DNA of 32,076 bases from NCBI GenBank assembly GCA_003008705.1, contig PDUO01000134.1:4472-36547 (forward strand). Reading direction: 5' to 3'. Both the position numbers and the translations under genes were made by a program. Source of the DNA: Pezicula radicicola (Eukaryota; Ascomycota; Leotiomycetes; Helotiales; Dermateaceae). Of the stretch, positions 1 to 10,534 are shown piece by piece. The notes beneath the pieces were generated by a model. That model did no database searches. It saw only the letters and a program-made list of their open reading frames with translations, and was not told where the DNA came from. Position 1 is the first letter of the stretch. Every line of letters begins with the position of its first letter.

Positions 1-192
1 CTTTAAGTAATACTTAATAAGAGTTTAAATATAAGTATATTATTTTTAAATTATTATTTATCTTCTAGTATTTTCTAAAAAGTATAATATTTAATAGATT
101 TATTATAAATCTATTAATCCTCTATATAGATAATATAGATATCTTAATTACTAAACTTTAAGTAATACTTAATAAGAGTTTAAATATAAGTA
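1..192 (+). repeat. 37-bp exact direct repeat, two copies
   Basis: The 37 bases at 1-37 recur without mismatch at 156-192, an offset of 155 bp. Copies diverge immediately after (tatt versus gttt). In such AT-rich sequence short matches are common, but 37 identical bases are unlikely by chance. This is probably an internal subrepeat of the RIP-mutated element. Confidence 0.75.
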
Positions 193-1015
193 GTTTATCT
201 TTAGTTCTAGAGTAATTAATAAAGCTCTATTATTATCTTAAAGTATACTACTTAGTTAATAATATTTATATCTTAAGTACTAACTTATATATAATAGATT
301 TCTAGTAATTTAACTTAAGAATAATAAATATAATATAAACTAGTTTAATTATTATTTAATAATATACTTAAAAATTAAAAACTCTAGTATATAAGACTTT
401 AGTAAATATAAGATAATAGAGTTAATATTAGTTTAAATATAACTTTAGATATAAAGTTTAATTAATTAATTAATTAATTTATTTATATATAGTTTTAATT
501 ATTTATTTAAATAATTATACTAGAATAATCTAATTTTAATATTAGTTATTAAACTATATTTACTTTAGTAGATAGATATACCTTACTTTATTATACTTAT
601 ATAACTAGTAACCTTCTCTATTAAGTAGTCTAGCTTTTATTTATATATATATATATATCTATTAATAGAAATATTTTATTTATAACTTTAATATAAGGTT
701 TTAATTTAGTAACTAACTATTCTTCTATATCTATACTCCCTAGATATCTAGTAAACTATAACTATAATAAAGCTATATTATAACTCTATTAGTTATAATA
801 ACTATAATTCTATAACCCCTCTAGTCCTTATAAGAAAAACCCTTTCTAATAATATTCTCTCTTATCTAAATTACCCCTTCTATACTCCTATAACTCTAAA
901 ACCCTTAAGACCCTAATCTTCCTAACTTATATAAATATATATACCCTTATATAGACTAAGTATCTACTACTTACTAAGTAAATTTATAGTATTATTTTAA
1001 TAAGGGTTTAAGAAT
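1..1015. repeat. AT-rich, RIP-like block (left edge)
   Basis: The block is overwhelmingly A and T. Reading through it I find essentially no CpA, TpG or CpG dinucleotides, while TpA is everywhere; remaining C and G sit in CT, TC, AG and GA contexts. That dinucleotide bias is what RIP of repeats leaves behind in ascomycetes. No open frame of useful length exists. The first CG and TG appear just after about 1015, so the edge is sharp. The ancestral repeat (probably a transposon) can no longer be recognised by eye. Confidence 0.85.
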
Positions 1016-1296
1016 CTATCGGGTAGGACTATAGTTGTAGGAAGTAGTGATACTCTCCTAGATCTATAGAATTGTGTATACTATATATTTAGTTTATTGT
1101 ACTATGTATGATACAACCGTATCTGAGATCTGGGTGGTCTAATTAAGGTTGTATTGAGGTAGGAAAACCCTGAGTTGCTGCCGGCTTATAAGAACGCTTT
1201 ACTATAGCTACCTTCCTCTAATGCGACTACCGCCTATAATCGCTCCCCGGCATAATCCCATCTGCCACTATGACCGGAGCCGCGCGTGAACTGTCA

Positions 1297-1517
1297 GGCC
1301 CTTTAAATACAGAATAGTGCCAAGCAAGGGCACGTGTAGAGAAGTCACGTGTGAGGCGGACAATCCGAGATCGAGTCGCAGTCGCTTTCGAGGTTGCCGT
1401 CGCTACTCGTAAATCCATTGTCCTACTAGCTACACTTATTACGGTCCTTACCAGGAGCCTCACACATGACTTCTCTACACGTGCCCTTGCTTAGCACTAT
1501 TCTGTATTTAAACGGCC
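1297..1517. repeat. 60-bp inverted repeat with 101-bp spacer (foldback/MITE-like)
   Basis: Bases 1297-1356 are the reverse complement of 1458-1517 with only three mismatches in 60. The spacer 1357-1457 is unrelated to the arms and GC-richer than its surroundings. Both arms carry the palindrome CACGTG (about 1331-1336 and 1478-1483). The structure is that of a foldback element or miniature inverted-repeat transposable element. No target-site duplication is evident at the arm ends, and an open frame over the element on the minus strand looks incidental. It could instead be a remnant of a larger element whose ends are lost. Confidence 0.8.
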
Positions 1518-3199
1518 ACTCTATTCTTCTTCTTAATCTTCTTCTTCTTTTCTCTTTAGTTTAGAATCCTTCGTATAGATCCAACAATAGAATTTATTCT
1601 TATACATTCATTTGCCGCTAAAGCTCTTGTTCTATTACTACGTCGCCATAACACTATTATCTTGAGTATAATAGGTTAGTAGCCGTAGGTTTCGAACCTA
1701 CTGGCACAAGCTGTCTTCCTTAACTCTAGCTATGAGAAGAGTATATATAGCAGGTGCTCACTAGAGAGGTAGTACCAGCTACCTCTCCAGCCGCTAAACA
1801 TAGGGTCTATTATATTTAAGATTTTATTTCTGATTTTCATGCCTAGACCAACTACACTAGGTATTCAAGTCATTACTAAGCTGGATGTAGTGCGCTAGGT
1901 ACTATAGTAGCTTTAGCCACTATTGGCCTTTATGCCTAAGGCTTTATAAATAAAATTATAGCGTAAATATTATGGGATATATAGGGTTGTTTCGCACTAA
2001 ACTAAAATTATTAGCCGAGGTATTAATCTGCGTAGCAACCTTACCTGAATTTACTACTATAGTAGCCATAAGGCTAATAACGATTTCTTATATAGGGGTA
2101 AGGCCTTAGAGCTCGGATGAGACCCCTTTATAAAGTATTAGGATAGAATAAGCTTAGTAGTGGAGCTGTGGTGGAGGAACTCTATTACACTATAAAAGGA
2201 GACTCTTTGTAAATCAGGCGTGAGGGCGACGATAGGAACATGATTTTCTAGTAGGAGGGGTTTAGGGTATCCGGGAGTAGCTATGGAACATAACTTATTA
2301 AAAATTATAGGAGATATTAAGGTGTACATAGATTTTAAGATACTTAAAGTTAAAGTACCTATCATTTTTTTCGGTACGCAGGGTTTTTCGGCACACAGGG
2401 ATGGACGTTATTTAGAAAGCATGCTGTTTGCTATATTATCGTTCTTCCTACCCAAGATCCTAGATGAACGGCCGCTAATGTTGACACCGAGTCATAGTGT
2501 TGATAGTTACGTGTGTAGCCAGTAGGATCAGCCCCGTGCCGCTCTTCAAAACTCATTCCAAACAGCTGACGCCAAGAGCAGCACCCACTGCCGCCCTAAC
2601 GAAATGCGAGTTCGATCACAATCAACCTCCTCTCTGCAAGGCGACGGAGGAAACCAAAACGAACCTGGAGGGAGGACGCCGGAATTTGCCATAGCTGAAT
2701 ATGGGAGAATTGTCGTATGATCACCGTCTTACTATGTTTCTATTGCAGATTGGTTTTCCAATTGGCTCTTTGCATTTACAGTGAGGTACTACCTTGCTAG
2801 GTTCAGCCATGGTTCTTCGCATGCCACATCGTAGATCATACTTGCTAATTATGCAAGCCATCGCGAATGAAGTTGCACGTCATTAGTTGTAGTCTACCAT
2901 GCTCTTTGCTATGAAGGAAGGCGTCGGATTTTCCACCACTAATAAACAGTCCACTGTGCATCGGGCTCAACATGTGAACGTAGGCCAGGTGATTGTTCAT
3001 AATGCTACCAGGTTCATCTATCATTATCAGAATTTCAGTTCCAATGTACCTGCTCGTACACTTTATTTCTTAAGATTGCAACAGCGGCCATATTCAATAT
3101 ATAATTATTGCTCACAAAAATTTGTGCCAACATATCGCAACAATCTCGAACGCGCACCGTTAACATGCCTGGCCAACTGTCATTAGTACACAGTCTTAT
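1518..3199. other. Non-coding decayed sequence upstream of phospholipase B
   Basis: I recognise no gene here. From about 1518 to 2400 the sequence is moderately AT-rich with many stops in all frames. A stretch starting at ATG 1840 reads as short peptide pieces interrupted by stops and may be an old transposon relic, but I cannot name it. A perfect 9-bp hairpin with a 6-nt loop lies at 1764-1787. On the minus strand near 1683-1699 is a 5-bp stem with a TTCGAAA loop that looks like a tRNA T-arm or Pol III B box. From about 2500 base composition becomes ordinary; this part should hold the promoter and possibly an unrecognised first exon of the phospholipase gene. Confidence 0.4.
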
Positions 3200-5241
3200 T
3201 TGTTTTATTTGCATGGTTATAAGCAAGTGCTATTAGACAAAACGTTCTTGAGAGCATGTTTAACAAGGTCTATAGGGGCTGTCGTGTTGTCACCCCATCA
3301 ACAAGTCCATGCTGGCAGAGTCGTTGTCATTCCCCGCCAAATGCCTTGGAAACGAGCTACAACCGATTATGCTCCATCAGCTGTCCAATGTCCCCCAGTC
3401 CTGCCCAAAATACGAGCTGGAACAACACTTTCTGACAACGAGACATCTTGGTTGAAATTGAGGCAGAGTAATACGGTCTGGGCACTGCTGGACTTCCTAA
3501 GCCGCGCGAACATAACTGGACTGGATACCAATTCCTACATCGGAACCGGTACTGACGCCACTGTTCTGCCAAATATTGGTATCGCCATATCAGGGGGAGG
3601 GTATAGAGCCATGATGAATGGTGCAGGTGCCATTGCAGCATTCGACAATCGAACGATGAATTCCACTAGTCAAGGCCATTTAGGAGGCATTCTTCAAGCT
3701 TCCACATATATAAGCGGGTTGTCTGGCGGAAGCTGGCTAGTTGGAAGCCTCAATGCACAGAGCTTTCCTTCCGTGCAAGAGATAATTACGGGAGATCCCA
3801 ATGGTCTGGGCACGTTGTGGCAATTTAACAACTCTATTCTTCAAGGTTTCTGACCCCATAACAAACCACATGACCTTTTCTCTAACTTGTGTAGGCCCAG
3901 CTGAGTTGTCCATCGCTCAATACTACAACAATCTTTATGACGACGTGAATAGAAAAGCAGCGGCGGGATTCAATACGACAATCACAGATTATTGGGGACG
4001 TGCTTTATCCTATCAATTTGTCAATGCAAGTGACGGTGGCCCAAGTGCGAATATGATACTCCACGATAGCTATCAACTGCTAACATATCGTAGGTGAAAC
4101 CCTCTCCTCTATCGCCAATGACCCAGGATTCTTAGCTGCGAATATTCCAATGCCAATTATCATCGCTGACGAAAGAGCCCCCGGCCAAATTATGATCCCG
4201 AGCAATGCTACGATATTTGAGTTCAATCCATGGGAAATGGGAAGTTATGATGCTACAACTCGTGGATTTGCACCTCTCGGATACATCGGCTCAAACTTTA
4301 GTGGCGGTACACTCTTAGACGGCGAAACATGTCTCACAGGCTTCGATAATATTGGGTTTGTCATGGGAACGTCGTCATCGCTTTTTAATACATTTTACCT
4401 CCAAATCAACAATACCGACGCCCCACAACTAGTAAAAAACGCGATTAGCAACATTCTCGGGCAAGTTGGTCAGGAAAACAACGACATCTCCGACTGGCCA
4501 AATCCGTTCTACGGATTTCACAACGAGACGAACTTAAACGCTCAAAGTAAAACTTTGTTTCTCGTGGATGGTGGAGAAGATCTTGAGAACATTCCATTCC
4601 ACCCTCTCATTCAAGATCTACGCCACGTCGATGTTATATTCGCGGTTGATGGCTCAGCTGATACATACGCTCCCGGCGCGAATTGGCCAAACGGTACGGC
4701 CATCGTTGCAACATACCGTCGATCAGTACTTGACTCGAGCGGCATTGGATTTCCTTCAATTCCAGATCAAAACACTTTTATCAACTTAGGCTTGAACGCC
4801 CGTCCAACATTCTTTGGATGTAACGCTTCAAACTTAACAGGACCGAGTCCTCTGATAATCTACCTTCCGAACGCACCATACACCTACAGCTCGAACGTGT
4901 CGACGTTCGATCTCGGATACAACGCTTCGGAACGTAATTCAATCATCCAAAACGGTTACAACGTTGCCACAAGGGGGAACGGCACGTTTGATCTTCAGTG
5001 GCCTGCTTGTGTAGGCTGCGCCATCCTGTTGAGAAGTTTCAATCGAACTATGACCGCCATCCCTGAGGTATGTACTCAATGCTTCAACAAGTACTGTTGG
5101 AATGGTACCGGAAACTCGACAGCCCCAGTTCCGTACCAACCAACGAATCTCATTAAGTTGAATAGCAGTGCGAGTCTTCTGAACCCAATTTCATTTACTA
5201 TAGTCATGGTATTAGGGGCGTGTCTAATTTTGTTCATGTAA
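3200..5241 (+). CDS. Lysophospholipase / phospholipase B, GPI-anchor type
   Basis: This enzyme hydrolyses acyl chains from phospholipids and lysophospholipids at the cell surface. Three exons, 3200-3845, 3895-4044 and 4094-5241, are separated by two 49-nt introns with CTAAC branch points; joined they give 647 residues, normal for fungal PLB. Motifs: SGGGYRAM near residue 131 (oxyanion hole), GLSGGSW with the nucleophile Ser near 175, the [10 protein letters not shown] motif after the second intron, and VDGGED with the catalytic Asp near 424. Many NxS/T sites and paired cysteines fit a secreted glycoprotein. A hydrophobic tail ends the protein after a Ser/Asn-rich stretch, as in GPI-anchored members. 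The start is doubtful: ATG 3200 gives about 50 residues with no convincing signal peptide before the conserved region starts, so a first exon may be missing or the N-terminus damaged. No premature stops, unlike its right-hand neighbour. Confidence 0.85.
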
Positions 5242-5337
5242 TTGGTATTTTAAAAGATACGGTTTCCGACTATAAGTCCTTTCGCCCTTGTGCCTCTTAT
5301 ATCACTAGTGATGTACGTATACAATTGATCAGACAAC

Positions 5338-6950
5338 AATATTGAGGAAGGAGATATGTTAATAAAGGTTAATGGAGAATTGCTTACAAAATTTATCCGA
5401 CTGGACGATATCCTCGATTCAAATGTTTGTGGCAAGGTCAAATTGCTGCTATAACGTGGTGGCAGAGATGTTGAGGTTGAAGTTAAGGTGGAAGATTTAC
5501 ATCAGATCACCCCAGATCGCTTCGTTTCAGTTGCAGAGGCTACCTTCTACAATCTCTCGTATCAACAGGCACAGCGATACGCAGTCGCTTGTAAGGGTGT
5601 TTTCGTGTGCGATGCGAGAGGATCTTTCAGACTTGGAGGCACAGATAATGGGTGGATCATTCAGACACTTGATGACAAGGCGATCCCTGATCTCGATGCA
5701 TTTATTACAGTTATGAGACGTATTCCTGACCGCGCAAGAGTTGTGGCTACATACAAACATCTACAAGATCTTAATACCCTTAACACGGAAATCTTGTATA
5801 TTAATCGCTATTGGTCAAGTAAGATGAGGTTGGCTGTTAGGAATGATAAGACCGGACTTTGGGATTTCACAAATCTTGCTAATGCTATTCCTGAAGTCCC
5901 ACCGGAGCCGCGGACAGGCCACTTCATCCAGCTCGAAAGTGCTCAGTATCTAGCAGCCGTGGCGGAGGTTGTACGAAGCTTCGTCCGTGTGTCGTGCTAT
6001 ATACCTATCGGCTTGGATGACATCCCTTATAATGACAAAAAGGGCATGGGTGTCGTGGTCGATGCAGATAAGGGTTTGGTTGTCGTCTCGAGCAATAATC
6101 CTATCGATCTTTGCGACATATCTATTACTATTGCGGATATCATTGTTGAGGGCACAGTAGACTTTATGCACTCTCCTAAGAACTATGCATCATCAAGTAT
6201 GATCCCTTGCTCGTTAACGCTCCCGTTCAAAGTGCTAAGTTGAGTACGCAGCACATAGCGGAAGGAGGTTAGACGTACTTCGTAGGTTTCCACGAGAATG
6301 GCAATAATATGACCATCGTTTAGACGACCATCACGAACATCACGGCTGTAAGCATTCCAGAGAACACTGCGACGCCGAGATACCGAGCCCTGAATATCGA
6401 TGCGATCGAGGTTGATACAAAACTCGCTAGCCAATGTACTAGTGGTGTACTTGTTAACAAAGATGGCTTTGTCCATGCACTGTGGCTTATGTTCCTTGGT
6501 AGAGGATCGCCTTATTATCATCTTAGGCTAGCGACCCCTACGCTTCTGCCGGTCATCCAACAGATCCAGAATGGCGAGAAGCCCAAGTTGCGCACGCTCG
6601 GCATTGATGTTTATCCTATTAAGATGAGTCAGGCTCGTATTATGAAAGTGTCTGAAGATTGGATTGATAAAGTTGCTCTTAATAACCCATCTTCACACCA
6701 GCTAAAATTCGGAAGACCTTCCAGCAAGGAGGCAGTAGCGCAGCAGCACTACTTGATGGCGACATTATTGTTTCACTCAACAAATAAGATCATTACACAA
6801 CTCTTAGAGCTAGATGCTATGTGCAACCACGAGGTCCTAGATGCAATCATCGTCCGAGATGGTGTCGAGATGAGAATCAAACTTCTAACCATCCCGGCAG
6901 ATAATCTCGAAACTAAGAAAGCGCTCTCATTTGTATTCGAGATACGTCTT
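5338..6950 (+). pseudogene. nma111: Broken Nma111-type HtrA protease (PDZ and C-terminal regions only)
   Basis: Nma111 is a nuclear, HtrA-like serine protease of about 1000 residues linked to yeast apoptosis. This copy begins inside the first PDZ region ([14 protein letters not shown] at 5341) and continues through the family blocks [56 protein letters not shown] and YHLRLATPTLLPVI. The whole N-terminal protease domain with the His-Asp-Ser triad is absent. Lesions seen: TAA at 5452, a one-base frameshift near 6187, TAG at 6270 and 6321, a short deletion near 6500, and two offsetting shifts between about 6700 and 6790. Similarity stops near 6925, before the end of the family, right against the ABC transporter stop codon on the other strand. 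It is a truncated pseudogene. Without introns in the preserved part, no splicing can explain the stops. Confidence 0.85.
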
Positions 6951-6958
6951 CGACAGTC

Positions 6959-7402
6959 TCAAGTGCCGCCCCGCCAGTTCGCGAAGATGATACGCATAAA
7001 AGATCCTATCCGCTGAGACCAATCCTTCATCTTGCTGAGCGTCTCTTTTGGCCTCTGTCCATCCCACTTTTTGACCCTGAAGATGAAATAGAGTATCATC
7101 GCCATAAACATGTTGAAGAGAATATAAGCCCACACGATACCAAAGTTCTGCCAGCGTGTGCTCCAAGAGATTTCTGAAAGGGAGAGGATCTGATCGGAAT
7201 CTGATAATGGACAGTATTGGCACTGACTTTTGGCTTGCGGATTGTAGAGTTGGCCGGGTGCTTTTGTGAGGTAGGGTTCGAAATAAACACCACAAGTGAG
7301 GCCACTGGGAGGGTTGAGAATGCTGGTTTCGCTCGTGGAGCATTGGACTGGGCGACTGTGAAGACCAGTCGCCGCGACGCCACCAACAATATAAGTCAGA
7401 GG
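6959..7402 (-). pseudogene. 3' fragment of PDR-type ABC transporter (last 147 codons)
   Basis: The minus-strand frame ending at stop 6959-6961 encodes the C-terminus of an ABCG/PDR pleiotropic drug transporter. It starts with PLTYIVGGVAATGLH, followed by the cysteine-containing extracellular loop (LTCGVYFEPYL, QCQYCPLSDSDQILSLSE), the last membrane segment (RWQNFGIVWAYILFNMFMA) and a basic tail. It has no promoter or start of its own: upstream of 7402 the frame runs into antisense RTG2 sequence, so the apparent longer frame to 7516 is a chimera. The missing 1347 codons lie at 10535-15163 on the opposite strand. Codon phase at 7402 matches codon phase at 15163 exactly. The fragment is open and conserved, so it was severed from its gene recently. 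Confidence 0.9.
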
Positions 7403-7403
7403 A
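7402..7403. other. Left breakpoint of the 7.76-kb inversion
   Basis: Left of this point the minus strand is ABC transporter (CCT CTG ACT, Pro-Leu-Thr). Right of it the plus strand is RTG2 (A then CGC AGT GAG, Arg-Ser-Glu). Its partner is 15163/15164. The trinucleotide context shows a shared GT (minus strand 7404-7403, plus strand 15162-15163), so the exact position is uncertain by two bases. No inverted repeat flanks the two breakpoints as far as I can see, which favours end-joining over recombination between repeats. Confidence 0.88.
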
Positions 7404-8116
7404 CGCAGTGAGAATCCACTCGAGGTCGCAACTGCTCCATTCGCTCGACTTTCAGCAACAGCCATTAGCGATCTCTTGCTAGGCGCGATTCCTGAAGCCT
7501 CAAAAACAGATGCCAAAATGTTTCCTCAATCAATAGGTGCCTATGTGATCCGTGCTTTCGCTAATGTGCTCTACGTACATTCGGTCATGTCCAAAGAAAC
7601 AGCCTCGACGGCGGCTCTCTACAGCACCAGCACAGGTATAATGTCAACTACTCATGGCGTGTCCCACACTGACCGCGCCCTCCTCGCGATTATGCTCGAA
7701 GAAAGATATGAGGGGGTGCTTCCCCCGCGAGAGGTCGATTTCAAGCTCAGCCTTAGTCAGCTACTGACCGCAGAGGCATTGTGGTGGACACGGTACATTG
7801 GAAAGATTGGACTTTTGATAAGCAGATTATACCCGGCCGGATATATCGACCAGCATAAGCCTCGAATAAGACTTTCTGCCATGTGGGCCGCAGATATAGG
7901 GAAAGATGGAAATAAAGAGGGGCTAAAGCTAAAGATTGCTATCGAAAGGTAGAGAACGATCCGATGAAGTTGAAGGAAACGTTGGAAAGTGCTGTCAAAG
8001 TAATAGAAAACGTAGGAAAGAAAAAAAACTGGATTGGAGGGAAGGAGGGGTGGGGAATGGCTGTAAAGGTAGTAGTGAAAGAAGATTTACTGACCCCCGC
8101 CCCCCCGGGAAGGTAG
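7403..8116 (+). pseudogene. RTG2: 3' fragment of RTG2 (Ppx/GppA-family), with frameshift
   Basis: This encodes the C-terminal third of the retrograde-regulation protein Rtg2, a member of the exopolyphosphatase/GppA ASKHA family that signals mitochondrial state to the nucleus. Recognisable blocks: ENPLEVATAPFARLS at 7410, LYVHSVMSKETASTAALYST, GVSHTDRALLAIMLEERYEG, LPPREVDFK, WWTRYIGKIGLL, RLYPAGYID. The in-frame stop TAG at 7950-7952 is caused by a one-base shift near 7946. In the next frame the protein resumes as VENDPMKLKETLE and KNWIGGKEGWGMAVKVVV and ends at TAG 8114-8116, about 55 codons later. Too short a gap for an intron, so this is a real one-base deletion or a sequencing error. The N-terminal two thirds lie at 15164-16332 on the minus strand. 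The segment has no start of its own. Confidence 0.88.
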
Positions 8117-8618
8117 GTAAAACAGATTCACAGCTGCTTGTTGAAAGGGTTTATGTCCAAGTCAAAGCGTTAACGTCGCTCAGAAAATTTATGGTGCGCT
8201 CTCTCGGGGAGATATCTCAATTCCATTTCTAGTCTCTAAAACTTTCCTGAGCACCTGTCTACGAAGCCACATCCTGTCTGATTTACATCAATTCCTGCGA
8301 AAGTTTATTACAAACCTCTGAAACATCTATTGTGTACACATATTACAGGACCTGGTATTCTAGTACTCCTTTTTTCTGCCAGTAGATGACAATGGCATGC
8401 ATAACAGAAAATATATCTGCAGGAGTAAGAATTGGTAAAGGTGGTTGTGGAGCTTATTTCCAGGCAATACACGCCAATAATCAAAACTTCAGAAGACCTC
8501 TGCATTTATAGTAACCGAAATCGTTTACGAAATCTGACAGACTCTGATGGTTATTACCGCATTTCGCGTCCCAGACACTGTCGCAACATTGTAAGCCAGG
8601 GCGATAATGACAGACTAC
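8117..8618. other. Gap between RTG2 tail and NmrA-like gene
   Basis: I see no gene. The stretch would contain the 3' untranslated regions of two convergent transcription units, the RTG2 3' end (plus strand) and the NmrA-like gene (minus strand). Short open frames lack recognisable motifs. Confidence 0.5.
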
Positions 8619-9587
8619 CTAATTCTTGGGCAAGTATGCCAACACTAGTTCCTCAATTTCCCCTTCGGTCATTTCCTTAATGCCAAAGAGATCATTGTCC
8701 ACCCGTCTCAGTCGGCCACCATAACCCTCCTGAAATAGTGCTACAAAGAGATAAGAATACAAGGTAGATAGGTCATAGGTTCCCTCGTCAGTCTTGGAAT
8801 CTGCCTCCGCTTTCATTTCTGCAAGGTCAACATGCACAGGCTCCCATACCTTGCCAGGTGTGTACTTCTTCGCGATGGCCAAGAGCTTGTTCTGGGTAAC
8901 CACAGCATCCTGGACGTAAATAGCTCGATTTCTCGTCTCGTCATAGTGTTCCAGGGCCCCAACCACGGCTCTGGCAGCCGTGTTCATGGTTGTGGTGCTG
9001 AAGGCTTCGTCGCCACTGCCAAAAATTGTGGGCTTGTATTGGGACATGTCTAGGATAAAGTTTTGTTGAAGACCCCAATCAAGGAATACAGAATTGATCA
9101 CATATGTGTATGTCATCCCTGATTTTAGGGCTCTCTCCTCTAAGTGGTTCATAACTTTGAGCTTGTTTTCGAAGACAGGAAGCTGTCGGGTGAGATGGTT
9201 TAGGGTGTCGAAGCTAAATTCGCCAGGGATAAAGCGCTGAACTTTTGCGGCGACTGCAGCGTCAATGAGCTGATTATGAACTGAGGCATCTGTCCCCATA
9301 CCGAGGGCACAGATGACGGCATCTTGTCTTTCCAGAACTGATGTTAGCATCTCCAAAGACTCGTAGTCAACTTCCACGACCTTCACAGGTGCAGGAACCG
9401 TGCTTTCGGATCCAACACGCTTGAGGGCGGTCACAATGAAGTTCCCTGATTTGAGAAGTGCATCCAGGATTTTGGCACCGAGATTGCCAGTAGCCTATTA
9501 ATTATTGTTAGAGGATAAACGATCAAGAACGTTTGGTTGATTGAGAGGGCTTACACCGGCCAAGGCAACATTCTCGATCGTATTCAT
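8619..9587 (-). CDS. NmrA-like / isoflavone-reductase-family NAD(P)-binding protein
   Basis: Two exons on the minus strand, 9587-9555 (11 codons from ATG 9587-9585) and 9494-8619, are separated by a 60-nt intron with GTAAGC donor and a TTAATAG acceptor. They give 302 residues, normal for the family. The glycine-rich nucleotide-binding motif GATGNLG is created exactly at the splice junction, which supports both the intron and the start. Further family blocks are DAVICALGMG, VQRFIPGEFSFDT, the YTYVINSVFLDWG segment and TTTMNTAARAVVGAL. Members are short-chain-type NAD(P)H oxidoreductases or redox sensors (phenylcoumaran benzylic ether reductase, isoflavone reductase, NmrA); the substrate cannot be read from sequence. 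The gene is intact and lies wholly within the inverted segment, head-to-head with the ABC transporter and about 950 bp from it. Confidence 0.88.
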
Positions 9588-10534
9588 TTTATGGTTCATT
9601 TGGGCGACAAAAATTTTTGATTCTGAAAGTCACCAAGTTAAGGAGGATAGATTGTCACTTCCATATGCTTTCTGGAGGTAATAAGGTATCTACAACGGTG
9701 TTGTTGCCCTCTGAGGTGCATAAGCTGGCGGAATGAAACTGCCGCTTAGACTCGTACCTCAGTGTGATTTTCGATTTAGTAACTTAAAAGTAATTGGTGA
9801 TCATCAATTGCAGCTCTGAATCATCTGTACCACATAATTTTTTTCTTTTTCGAATGCCGCGACAGGTGTGCACGATATGATCGCGAGATCAACCCCCTAG
9901 GAATGTTAGCCTAGTGGCTTCGGCTAGGAGTTATGGCTTGGCTTGAAAGCCACAGCATGAAAGGAGGGAACATAAACATTGGCTGGACCTCGAAGGTGCT
10001 GTAATAGACCAAATATTGAATGGTTCCATCCCCATTTATCGAATGGGCCAGATCACCATGGTGAGTCTCACTCCAGCACTAGTCCCGGTTGCACTCGCCC
10101 TTCCCATCATCACAAGCTGCCTACTTGCACAACATGCGCGACCGACCAGCGCCGCATAGCTGTATGCTGGAAGTTGGAGACACTGTCCTAGCAGCTCGTG
10201 GCTCATTAGGGATCACCAATGGAAATCTCACTATCATCCCGGGATGCGAGGGGAGGACAAGTTGGACTCAGGTTGTTCTATTGACCCCTCTGATTACTGC
10301 AAATAGGACCATGAAATACATTAACTTATGATAATGGAAATGGAGGTTTAGTCGCTGCTGATGAACTTTTTATGCTTGCCACTTACACCCGAATCCGGCA
10401 ATCCGACCAGCGACAGCATTTTACCAGAATCTAAGCCGATGACTCTCACAGTGTCTCCTCGGTGTGAGATTTGGTCCACCTAAGAAACCTTCACTTCTCA
10501 ATACGCATGATGTTCCTCGCACACTAGACCCGCT
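9588..10534. other. Divergent promoter region between NmrA-like gene and ABC transporter
   Basis: No supported gene. The region separates two divergently transcribed genes and should hold both promoters. Short frames between 9979 and 10331 lack known motifs and overlap each other in different frames. A 33-codon hydrophobic frame from ATG 10059 is probably chance. Confidence 0.5.

Noticed and set aside
1227..1463. A 78-residue minus-strand frame over the inverted repeat
   Set aside because: It spans one arm and the spacer of the repeat and has low-complexity Arg/Ser/Thr composition without motifs.
1840..2365. A degenerate transposase beginning at ATG 1840
   Set aside because: Only the first few residues hint at a transposase-like N-terminus; the stops are too many and no catalytic block is recognisable.
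6959..7516. A 185-residue minus-strand protein starting at 7516
   Set aside because: Everything above 7402 in this frame is antisense to RTG2; only the part from 7402 down is ABC transporter.
7476..7952. A stand-alone 158-residue gene starting at TTG 7476
   Set aside because: It is the middle of the RTG2 C-terminal fragment, whose homology extends upstream to 7404 and downstream past the frameshift to 8116.
9979..10331. Overlapping short open frames upstream of the ABC transporter
   Set aside because: No motifs; they overlap in different frames within a likely promoter region.
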